DNA of 64,000 nt, taken from positions 1-64,000 of the forward strand of contig CAKUDB010000004.1 of the NCBI GenBank assembly GCA_934644775.1, in the 5' to 3' direction. This DNA is from an uncultured bacterium. Its GTDB lineage: Bacteria; Vulcanimicrobiota; Xenobia; Xenobiales; Xenobiaceae. The notes below the pieces were generated by a model. It was not told the origin of the DNA, ran no database searches, and saw nothing but the letters and a program-made list of their open reading frames with translations. Position 1 is the stretch's first letter, and every line of letters begins with the position of its first letter. Below, piece after piece: positions 8,306-15,854 of the stretch. Both the position numbers and the translations under genes were made by a program.

Positions 8306-8928
8306 CGCTCTTGACTCATAGAAGCTAACCAGCGGCAGGTGGCCGTTCGTCCGTGCTCTTTTTCATAGAGCAAAATTTTATTGAGCATATTACCTAACAA
8401 CACTAGATCGATACCTTTAATCTTCTTAGCTTCGGCTTCTTTTTGATTGTCTAGCAAAAAGTGGTATTCAACCCAGCGGGCCATGCCTTCTTTATAGCCT
8501 CTGAAATTGCGCAACATTTCGTGTTCGGCCTGGAAAGCGTGAGTTAGCTCGTGGCAAAGTACCGACTTAAATTTGGTACGTTCTAAACCGGGAATAATAG
8601 TTATCAAATGGGCTGAGCTTTCTCCCATTTGCGTATAGCAATAGTTTCCTATATGGTTGAAACCTGAAGTTAGGCGCAATTTCCAAGCCCAAGTGTTGGG
8701 CTGCCCCAGCTTTATGACTACCGGGTCGACTAAACTTATAGAAAAGGTTTTCCTTAAGTAGAGGCGCACTTCTTGTAAAGCAATTTTGGCTTGCACTTCA
8801 TTGTCGATAACTTCGGATTTTTCAAATTCAGAAGTAGTAATTTTAAAATCGCTTTGACCGGTAAGTAAAAACTCTATATATCTTCCTAGGCAATTGAGAA
8901 ATTTAACGATCATTTTGTCCTTAAACAA
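8302..8928 (-). CDS. HExxH zinc-metallopeptidase-like protein of unknown role
   Basis: The protein has 208 residues and no signal peptide. The clearest feature is CHELTHAFQAEHEM in the C-terminal half, followed about 15 residues later by KEGMARWVEYHF. The pattern HExxH...E(x)xAxW is that of gluzincin-type peptidases (two His plus a downstream Glu as zinc ligands). The N-terminal ~100 residues match nothing I recognise. Start is at 8928; an internal ATG at 8913 is an alternative. It is convergent with the HisRS-like gene and divergent from the exported phosphorylase gene. The substrate is unknown. Confidence 0.75.
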   Translation of the reverse strand: MFKDKMIVKFLNCLGRYIEFLLTGQSDFKITTSEFEKSEVIDNEVQAKIALQEVRLYLRKTFSISLVDPVVIKLGQPNTWAWKLRLTSGFNHIGNYCYTQMGESSAHLITIIPGLERTKFKSVLCHELTHAFQAEHEMLRNFRGYKEGMARWVEYHFLLDNQKEAEAKKIKGIDLVLLGNMLNKILLYEKEHGRTATCRWLASMSQER

Positions 8929-9071
8929 ATTCTAGCAGCCTTTTTCCTTCACTTAAAGCCTTAAACTAGATAAACAGGAAGGCTCGGTAAAAAGGACAAT
9001 TAGCGGGGATAATAGGAAAATATAGGGTTTTACCGCTAATATTTTAGAGATAAGGGCTGGAAATTGTAGTC

Positions 9072-10064
9072 GTGAATTATAGAAATATAGCTGTATCTTT
9101 AACTTTGGCAATAGGCCTAATAGCTTCAGCTTTGCCCAGCTTAGCTGAAAAGACAACTTCGAGCCCTACCCCTTGCCGGTGTGCCTGTCGGGCTAATCAG
9201 TCGCTGACAACTGAAGAACGGGTAGAGCAAGCAGCCGATTTTTTAAAGCAAAAAATCAACTTTAAGCCTGAAGTGATGATCGTTTTGGGCTCCGGCTTAG
9301 GCTCATTGGCCGATCTGGCTAAAGACAAAATAGAGATCCCTTACCGAGATATTCCCGGATTTGCTATTTCTACCGTTGAAGGCCACGTAGGCTCTTTAGT
9401 TTTTGGCCACCTAGAAGGCAAAAATGTAGTTATGATGCGCGGTCGAGTCCATTGTTATGAAGGTTATAAAATTAACCAAGTGGCCTTTCCCGTTTTGGTA
9501 GCTAAAGCTTTGGGAGTTAAAACTTTGATAGTAAGTAATTCCTCCGGCGCTATTAGTCAAGGCCATTATTTAGGCGAATTGGTTCTTATAAAAGATCATC
9601 TTAACTTTTTAGGGGCCAATCCTTTAGTTGGCCCTAATAGCGAGAGATTGGGGCCGCGCTTTTTTGATATGAATTTAGCCTATACGCCCAGTTTGCGCCA
9701 ATTGGCTTTAAAAGAAGCCGACAAGTTAAATATAAAGTTAAAAGAGGGTGTTTACGCCTCTATGCTAGGTCCTTCTTACGAAACTCCGGCCGAGCGCAAA
9801 ATGCTCCGTTTAATAGGAGCCGACGTAGTAGGTATGTCTACGGTGCCGGAAGTGATTGCCGCCGTTTATAGCGGTATGGATGTTTTGGGCTTTTCTTGCG
9901 TAACTGATGTCCCTGCCGATATTCCCAGGCTTGAGGGAGAAAAGTCGGCGGCCCCCACGCTAACTAATCATGAAGAGGTATTAAAATCTGCCCAAAATGC
10001 CCAAACCGATTTAGGCAAATTGATTTGTGCCGTACTTAAAAATATGGCTCCCATTAAAGATTAA
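9072..10064 (+). CDS. Exported purine nucleoside phosphorylase paralogue
   Basis: Residues 1-25 form a classical Sec signal (IAVSLTLAIGLIASALPSLA), with a likely cut after Ala25. A short Cys-containing linker (CRCACRA) follows, then a full PNP domain from about residue 45. Phosphate loop GSGLGS, GRVHCYEGY and SYETPAE are all present, so the active site looks intact. At the purine-recognition position the cytosolic PunA has CVTNV and this protein has CVTDV. Asn-to-Asp here is known from engineered PNPs to favour 6-aminopurines such as adenosine. The start is GTG 9072. The gene is 15 bp upstream of another exported protein (10080). A periplasmic PNP is unusual and suggests salvage of external nucleosides. 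Confidence 0.88.
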   Translation: MNYRNIAVSLTLAIGLIASALPSLAEKTTSSPTPCRCACRANQSLTTEERVEQAADFLKQKINFKPEVMIVLGSGLGSLADLAKDKIEIPYRDIPGFAISTVEGHVGSLVFGHLEGKNVVMMRGRVHCYEGYKINQVAFPVLVAKALGVKTLIVSNSSGAISQGHYLGELVLIKDHLNFLGANPLVGPNSERLGPRFFDMNLAYTPSLRQLALKEADKLNIKLKEGVYASMLGPSYETPAERKMLRLIGADVVGMSTVPEVIAAVYSGMDVLGFSCVTDVPADIPRLEGEKSAAPTLTNHEEVLKSAQNAQTDLGKLICAVLKNMAPIKD

Positions 10065-10079
10065 GGCCGGTGATAGAGG

Positions 10080-11828
10080 ATGTTATTAGATTGCTTATCT
10101 AAGCGTCGCCCTTTGGGTCTATACCTTTTCTTAGCAATATCTTTATTGTTTATTTTAGCTAATATGGGGCCTACCTTAGCCCAAAGTGGCGATCAAGGAG
10201 ATCCCAATCCGGCTCCTACCGCAGCTGTAGACTTAAAAAAGAGTAGAGTAAGTTTTCTTTCTCAAGTTGATTTACCCAGCGGTTTAGCCCAAGAGGAGGC
10301 TAAGAAACAAGCTTATGAAATTGCTGAATTAGAAGGCTTATACCAAATAGCTAAAAGTTCTTTAGATTCTAAAGAGAGGGAAAAAACGTCTATAAGTTGG
10401 GATTTGCGCTCTGGAGGATGTCAATATCTTAACTGGTTGGCTCGAGCTAAATTTAATCGCCAACTCTCCGAGGGTGGAAAAGTTAGTGTAAAGATTACAG
10501 ATGAGTCGTGGCTTAGCTATCGATCCCAAGCTTATAAAGCTCAGCGTTTGCTTTACAGAAAAGATATTGACGGCGATAAGGTAGAGGAGCGCATCTATTT
10601 AGATGGCAATTCCGGCTTAGAAGTTTGGCGAGGTAAGCGTTTAATAGGAGCCCTTTATCCTTTGGGTTCTTTCCAAGCTTTTAGCCTTGATACACAGACA
10701 AGTAATGCTTTAGGTTTGCCCTCACCCAATTTTATTGGTTACAACAACGTAAACTCTATAAAGAATGCCACTCTCAAAGGGGATATTCTCTCTTTAGAAG
10801 TGGTTTTGGATATGCGTGAATCTGTTTACGGTTTAGCTGGCTATCGTCGCTTAGTCAACAAAGTGTACACTTTACAAATTGCCAAAGATGATCGCTCTCC
10901 TTTTGTTAATATTGTCGAACCTATAGGCAACAAAATTTCTACTGTTAAGCAAGTCCCTTTGCGAGGTATTATCGACGCTCCAGCCGGTATTCTCAGCTCC
11001 TCTTTAACTATCAATGGAGAAAAGCTCTGGAGTACCCCCTTGGGCTTACAAATGACCAATTTGGAAATAGATCTCTGTGTCGATCTTAAGCCTGGAGCTA
11101 ATAAAATTGAGATAGATGTAGCCGATTTGGAAGGGCGTAAGCTAAAAAAGGCTTTTGAATTATATGCTGTACTTTCTAATCAAGGGACTAAGACCAGAAC
11201 TTTAATCGTTGGCCCCAATTATAATGCAAATGACATCTCTAATAGTCAGAAAGCTATGCAGGTGCGTCAAGCTTTTATAGAGCGCGGTTTTAGTGTGAAA
11301 ACTTTACCTGGAGCCGAGGCTAAAGCTGAAAATATTAAAAAATCTCTGGAAAATATTAAAGATTCTTGTACTTCTTCCGATTTAGTAGTGCTCTATCTAA
11401 TTGGAAATTGTAATTTTAACGGCCAAAAATTGGCTTTTGTCAGCAGTGAGGAAAAGGAAAACTTTGCTCTGACTTCTGATTATTTGCGCCAATACCAGCA
11501 GTCTTTGCCTGGTGCTCGTTTTTTACTTATTTGGGATCTGGGTCAATCTTCTAAAGAGATAAGTTTACCCAACAGTAAAGGTAATATTTCGTTTCTCAGC
11601 CAGCTCGACGGCAGCTCTTGCGCGGCTTTAATTTATGGGACGGCCAATTCAAGCAAGAATGATCCGAATAGCTGTTTAACCGATCTATTTTTAGATAGCT
11701 TAAACCAAGCTGATAGCGATATTTTCCAAGCTGTAAGGCTAACTTATCCTTTATTGTGCTCCCAAGAATGGCATAAAGCTCGGCGCGAAAATAAAGCGGT
11801 AACTTTGCCCATATTTATATCTTTGTAG
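10080..11828 (+). CDS. Exported protein with Ig-like region and degenerate caspase-like domain
   Basis: The N-terminus has a basic start and a hydrophobic segment (residues ~13-35, ending near PTLAQS), which is a signal peptide or anchor. The middle (about 285-360) resembles a beta-sandwich domain of the secreted Ig-like type (LTINGEKLW...LKPGANKIEIDV). From about 370 the pattern is that of peptidase C14/caspase-like folds: TRTLIVGPNYN, a helix, FSVKTLPG, DLVVLYLIGN, then ARFLLIWDLGQSS. The expected His (S/G-H-G) is replaced by GNCNF and the expected Cys (D-x-C-x-S) by DLGQS, so catalysis is unlikely. It sits 15 bp after the exported PNP, probably in one transcript. The caspase assignment rests on pattern only. 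Confidence 0.65.
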   Translation: MLLDCLSKRRPLGLYLFLAISLLFILANMGPTLAQSGDQGDPNPAPTAAVDLKKSRVSFLSQVDLPSGLAQEEAKKQAYEIAELEGLYQIAKSSLDSKEREKTSISWDLRSGGCQYLNWLARAKFNRQLSEGGKVSVKITDESWLSYRSQAYKAQRLLYRKDIDGDKVEERIYLDGNSGLEVWRGKRLIGALYPLGSFQAFSLDTQTSNALGLPSPNFIGYNNVNSIKNATLKGDILSLEVVLDMRESVYGLAGYRRLVNKVYTLQIAKDDRSPFVNIVEPIGNKISTVKQVPLRGIIDAPAGILSSSLTINGEKLWSTPLGLQMTNLEIDLCVDLKPGANKIEIDVADLEGRKLKKAFELYAVLSNQGTKTRTLIVGPNYNANDISNSQKAMQVRQAFIERGFSVKTLPGAEAKAENIKKSLENIKDSCTSSDLVVLYLIGNCNFNGQKLAFVSSEEKENFALTSDYLRQYQQSLPGARFLLIWDLGQSSKEISLPNSKGNISFLSQLDGSSCAALIYGTANSSKNDPNSCLTDLFLDSLNQADSDIFQAVRLTYPLLCSQEWHKARRENKAVTLPIFISL

Positions 11829-11858
11829 CCTATTTGTGCAAGGGCCGCCCCTATGTAA

Positions 11859-11903
11859 AGATACCCTCTTAGCTGGATAAAACCAGTTAGGAGGGTATTT
11901 TTA
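11859..11903. terminator. Bidirectional terminator
   Basis: The arm ATACCCTCTTAGCTGG (11861-11876) pairs with CCAGTTAGGAGGGTAT (11883-11898) across a 6-nt loop, followed by TTTTAT. It serves the gene ending at 11828 and the convergent tcdA. The right arm plus tail is almost the same as the hairpin at the transposase-proximal end of the IS element near 32097. Confidence 0.88.
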
Positions 11904-11923
11904 TATAGGTAAATAGTTAAAAA

Positions 11924-12814
11924 CTAGGGACAGAACGATTTGGCCTCCAAAGGGGCTTGCAAGATAAGCTTAACTATCTCTCCGGCGGCAGCCAAGCCAA
12001 AGGCTCCGGTGACAAAACTAGAGGTACCGCAAGGCGGAGCGTGTCTACCTTGTCCAGAGATAAAGTTTTCTACATCTTCATAAATATCGGCGTCTTCGTG
12101 TTCAGCTAGAGAAGTAGAGCTATCTTTAACTACCTCTTCTTCACTGCAAATGTTATCTAGAAGGGCGGCCCAATTAGCTTCAAAGGGCTTTAAGGGATCT
12201 TCTTCCGAATAGACAGCCGGTATATGGAACGACTTATTGGAAGGAAAAGCGTAGTCGCGGCGCAGTTTTTTGCGAATACGCAAAGCCATAGGATCTACCT
12301 TGGTATGGCTTAAGTCGCAAACTTTAATGCGCGTAGGATCTATTTTGCCGCCGGCACCGGTAGAAGTGACAATGGCAATTTTATGTTGGTGAGCATAATT
12401 TAGTAAGTGGCATTTGTAAGTAATATTATCGATACAATCCAAAACTAAGTCGGGCTTAATTTGCCAGAACTTTTCTGCAGTTGCTGGGGAATAGACCAGC
12501 TTTAACGCTTCTATGTGGGCCCAAGGGTTTATTTGGCTTAAACGGGCAGCCATCACTTCGGCTTTACTTTGGCCGATTGTATCGTGCAAGCAAGGAAGCT
12601 GGCGGTTGATATTGCTGGGATTGACGGTATCGAAGTCGACTAAAGTGAGTCGGCCTACGGCGCTGCGAGCTAGAGCTTCGCTGGCCCAAGAGCCGACGCC
12701 GCCAATGCCGACAATGGCCACATGAACCCTTTCTAATTTGTGAAAGCCCTCTAAACCCACTAGACGAATGAGGCGTTCAAAAAAGCAAACCTTTCGCGGA
12801 TCTAATTTTTCCAT
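11924..12814 (-). CDS. tcdA: tRNA threonylcarbamoyladenosine dehydratase TcdA (ThiF/E1-like)
   Basis: Cyclises t6A37 of ANN-decoding tRNAs to ct6A using ATP. The Rossmann/ATP motif GIGGVGSWASEALARS lies near residue 36, VDFDTVNPSNINRQ near 59 and DCIDNITYK near 130, all typical of the CsdL/TcdA branch of the E1-like family. At 296 residues it is somewhat longer than E. coli TcdA, with an acidic insert (about 215-255). alr ends 1 bp upstream, so the two form an operon read leftwards. ThiF or MoeB are less likely because of the TcdA-type NRQ motif and the absence of sulfur-carrier genes nearby. Confidence 0.88.
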   Translation of the reverse strand: MEKLDPRKVCFFERLIRLVGLEGFHKLERVHVAIVGIGGVGSWASEALARSAVGRLTLVDFDTVNPSNINRQLPCLHDTIGQSKAEVMAARLSQINPWAHIEALKLVYSPATAEKFWQIKPDLVLDCIDNITYKCHLLNYAHQHKIAIVTSTGAGGKIDPTRIKVCDLSHTKVDPMALRIRKKLRRDYAFPSNKSFHIPAVYSEEDPLKPFEANWAALLDNICSEEEVVKDSSTSLAEHEDADIYEDVENFISGQGRHAPPCGTSSFVTGAFGLAAAGEIVKLILQAPLEAKSFCP

Positions 12815-12815
12815 C

Positions 12816-14111
12816 TTAATTTGTCTCTTGATTTTGCTCTTCTAAAGTTAAAGGGCGGCGTCCTAAGTAGAAGCGAGGGATGTGCATAGGCAAATTAGTC
12901 AAAACTTCGTAGCATATGGTGGTGCGTTTTTGGGCTATTTCGTCGGCCGAAATATAATCGTTACCTTGTTTACCAATAATGACGGCTTCATCGTCGGGAC
13001 GGACGCCGGGAATATCAGTAACATCGACCATACACAAATTCATACAAACCCGTCCGATAATAGGGGCCCGGTAGCCGCGAATTAAAACTTCGCCTTTATT
13101 GCTTAAGGAACGGCTCAGACCGTCAGCATAGCCTATAGGCAAAATGGCAATATCGGTAGTGCGATGACAAGTAAAAGTGCAGCCATAGCCTATACAAGTG
13201 CCTGCTTGAGCGGTTTTTACTTGGGAAACTACCGCTTTATAAGTTAAGGCTGGTTGTAGGAAACCGATAGAGCGATTGTCCCTATACTGATCGGAGCCGA
13301 ATTTATCCAAATATTTATCGCCGTTGACTTGGGCTCCAGCCAATTTATAAAGATCTTGGCCTTGGCCGGCCATGACCAAGGCTGTCTCCGACGAAGGCCA
13401 TAAACCGTAAATAGCTATGCCCGGTCGTACCAACTCCAAACAAGTTTTAGGTAAAAGCAAAGTGCCAGCCGAAGCTGCTATATGATGATAGGGAATATTT
13501 AAGCCCAGATCTTTTAATTTTTTAATGCAATTGGTGAACTTAGCAAATTGGGCTTGGGTATAAGTTTGATCGAGCTGGTCGGCAGCAGCAAAGTGGGAAT
13601 AAATACCCTCAATCTCTACATTGGGTAATTTAGCCACTTGCTCACAAAAAGAGAGCAACTCCTCCGGGGGTACGGATAAGCGGCCCATACCGGTATCTAC
13701 TTTAAGATGGACTTTGGCATTTTTGCCCAGTCTGACGGCTGCATCGGAAATAGCTTGAGCAAATTCCAGATCCATAATCGGAGGGCGTAAATCGAGTTTG
13801 ACGGCTTCTTCAATTTGGGTAGCCAAAATAGGAGCTACCAAGACGATAGGTTTAGTTATACCTACTTGACGCAGCCTGCGCCCTTCGCTGATATTGGCAA
13901 TTCCAAAGCCCCAAGCCCCTTCTTCGTCTAAGGTGAGAGCTACTGTTTCTAAGCCATGTCCGTAAGCTTCACTTTTGACTATAGCTAAAATTTGGGAGTG
14001 GGGAGCGTTTTTAGATAAATTTCTGAAATTATGGCGGATAGCGTCTAAATTAACCTCAATCCAGAAACTATAACGATGAGAACTGAGCACTGTATTAAGT
14101 GACCTTATCAT
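12816..14111 (-). CDS. alr: Alanine racemase
   Basis: A PLP enzyme that makes D-alanine for peptidoglycan. The N-terminal strand WIEVNLDAIRHNF precedes the PLP-lysine motif AIVKSEAYGHG (usually KADAYGHG). GIYSHFAAAD, the catalytic-Tyr segment GYGCTF and IGRVCMNLCMVDV (usually CMDQ) are all present. I prefer ATG 14111 because GGAGGG stands 8-10 nt upstream; ATG 14129 would place that motif inside the gene. At 431 residues it is a little longer than usual because of an insert around residues 245-275. It is followed after 1 bp by tcdA. Confidence 0.95.
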   Translation of the reverse strand: MIRSLNTVLSSHRYSFWIEVNLDAIRHNFRNLSKNAPHSQILAIVKSEAYGHGLETVALTLDEEGAWGFGIANISEGRRLRQVGITKPIVLVAPILATQIEEAVKLDLRPPIMDLEFAQAISDAAVRLGKNAKVHLKVDTGMGRLSVPPEELLSFCEQVAKLPNVEIEGIYSHFAAADQLDQTYTQAQFAKFTNCIKKLKDLGLNIPYHHIAASAGTLLLPKTCLELVRPGIAIYGLWPSSETALVMAGQGQDLYKLAGAQVNGDKYLDKFGSDQYRDNRSIGFLQPALTYKAVVSQVKTAQAGTCIGYGCTFTCHRTTDIAILPIGYADGLSRSLSNKGEVLIRGYRAPIIGRVCMNLCMVDVTDIPGVRPDDEAVIIGKQGNDYISADEIAQKRTTICYEVLTNLPMHIPRFYLGRRPLTLEEQNQETN

Positions 14112-14368
14112 TTTGATTTTTCCCTCCATTATAGTCTCTTTGTATGGTCGGTGGCAAATTTTTTAGAGTTGTCGTCAAGCTAATCATCTACCTTCAATTG
14201 GTTAGGAGACTAATTTTGAGCCTTGGGCCGAGAGTGTCGGCCTTAGTGTCGGTTCAGCTAAGCAGGATAAAAGAAAACAGAGGGGAAAAATCGGCCTTCG
14301 AAGTTTGAAAAATGCGGACTTAGCTTAGAAAAATTGTCAGAAGGTCCGCAACTTACATAGGAGTCTCA

Positions 14369-15619
14369 ATGTCAGATACCGCCGTAAATCTCAGTGCCGC
14401 TCTCGACAATGTCGAAGAGCTTTTAAATGCTCAAAAAAACGCTGAAGCTTCCGAAGAGCTGTCCCGTCTGGCTAAAGAAGAAATTTCCCAGCCCGAAGAA
14501 TTGGTTCGCCTTTATCACCTTAGCGGAGTAGCTCTCTCCCGTTTAGGCAAGATGGATGATGCTATTATTCAGTTCCGCCGCAGCCGCGCTGAAGCCGAAA
14601 AGGTAAATGACCAAAAAGCTATGGCTCAAGCCGACGAATATTTGGGCTCCGCTTATCACCAGCGCAACCGTTTAGATGAGGCTCGTTTCCATTATTCTCG
14701 AGCTTTGTCCATTTGGACTCAGTTGGGCGATAAAGCCGGTCAAGGGCGTGGCCACCGCAATATGGGCAATCTTTATGTAGATGCCAATCAGTCTCGAGCT
14801 GCTATGTCTGAATACGATGAAAGTTGCCAATTCTTCCGTGAGCTCGGTATGAGTGAAGAGATGGCCCCGGCTATTATGCATCGAGCTAGTATGGCTTACG
14901 GTAGTAAAGGTTTGACTGCAGCTTTAGAAGTTTATAAAGCTGGAATCGAAGAAGAAAAATGCCACCACTATTTAGTGCTTAACAACTATGGCTTTATGCT
15001 TATGCTCAATAGCCAAGTTGAAGACGCTATGAAGTACTTAAAAGAATCGATGGAAGAGATTGAAGCTAAGCATATTAACGACGACGACTTAGCTTTGGTT
15101 TGCTTAAATATCGGTGTAGCTTACGCTTTAACTGAGAGCTTGGAAGAAGCTGAAAAATATTTACGTCGGGCGGCCGAGCTTTTGGAAGCTTATCCTCAGG
15201 CCAGAGCGGTGGAATTTTTGCTCCAGGCTAATGATAAGTATCGCGACAAAGGCTTCAATAAATATCTGATCGTAGAAAATGGTCAGAAGAAGTCTTTGGC
15301 CCATTTGAACTTAGCTGCCGTCCTCGCTTGGAGTGGCAAGATCGACGAAGCTAAAGAAGAAGTGGCTAAGGGCATCGAGTCTGATAGGGGCTACGGCTAT
15401 CCTTACCTTTCCGCTGGTTGGATCTATTTGAGTGCCGGTATGCAGCAAGAGGCGGCTAGCGCTTTCTATCGGGCTTGCGGTTTCGAGCCCAACAACGAAG
15501 AGTTCCGCAAGGCTTTAAGCTTAGTTAACCCTTACGCTCAGGCTAAGGTTGGACGTAACGATCCTTGTCCTTGTGGCAGTGGCAAGAAGTTCAAAAAGTG
15601 CCATGGCATTAACGCCTAA
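14369..15619 (+). CDS. TPR-repeat protein with C-terminal SEC-C zinc motif
   Basis: A soluble 416-residue protein with no signal peptide. Several tetratricopeptide helical pairs fill residues ~10-385, for example DDAIIQFRRSRAEAEK and DEARFHYSRALSIW. The C-terminus is a textbook SEC-C motif, VGRNDPCPCGSGKKFKKCH, a zinc-binding element found at the end of SecA and of many adaptor proteins. AGGAG lies 6-10 nt before ATG 14369. It is flanked by hairpins and stands alone. It is probably a protein-protein adaptor; the client is unknown. Confidence 0.85.
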   Translation: MSDTAVNLSAALDNVEELLNAQKNAEASEELSRLAKEEISQPEELVRLYHLSGVALSRLGKMDDAIIQFRRSRAEAEKVNDQKAMAQADEYLGSAYHQRNRLDEARFHYSRALSIWTQLGDKAGQGRGHRNMGNLYVDANQSRAAMSEYDESCQFFRELGMSEEMAPAIMHRASMAYGSKGLTAALEVYKAGIEEEKCHHYLVLNNYGFMLMLNSQVEDAMKYLKESMEEIEAKHINDDDLALVCLNIGVAYALTESLEEAEKYLRRAAELLEAYPQARAVEFLLQANDKYRDKGFNKYLIVENGQKKSLAHLNLAAVLAWSGKIDEAKEEVAKGIESDRGYGYPYLSAGWIYLSAGMQQEAASAFYRACGFEPNNEEFRKALSLVNPYAQAKVGRNDPCPCGSGKKFKKCHGINA

Positions 15620-15669
15620 CTTTTTAATGGTGAAAATTAGTTAAGGCTAACTTTCCGGCAAGGAAACCT

Positions 15670-15740
15670 ATTGGCCCAACAGAGATAAAATATTCGTTGG
15701 GCCAATCTGGCAATTCGCTTGGTCGGGGAGGGCCTTTTTT
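15670..15740 (+). terminator. Hairpins after the TPR/SEC-C gene
   Basis: A perfect 11-bp stem (ATTGGCCCAAC with GTTGGGCCAAT, 15670-15706) lacks a T tract. It is followed by a short GGTC/GGCC stem and eight T residues at 15734-15742. Together they look like a terminator region. Confidence 0.6.
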
Positions 15741-15854
15741 TTGTATCTTTGGGGGAGGGAAGCGCCTTTACTTTAGGTAAGTTGCCTTAGTAAAAAGAGT
15801 TATACTGTCGGCTGTCAAGTTCAGCCTAAAAATAGATTGGGGAAGGGCGTAGAA

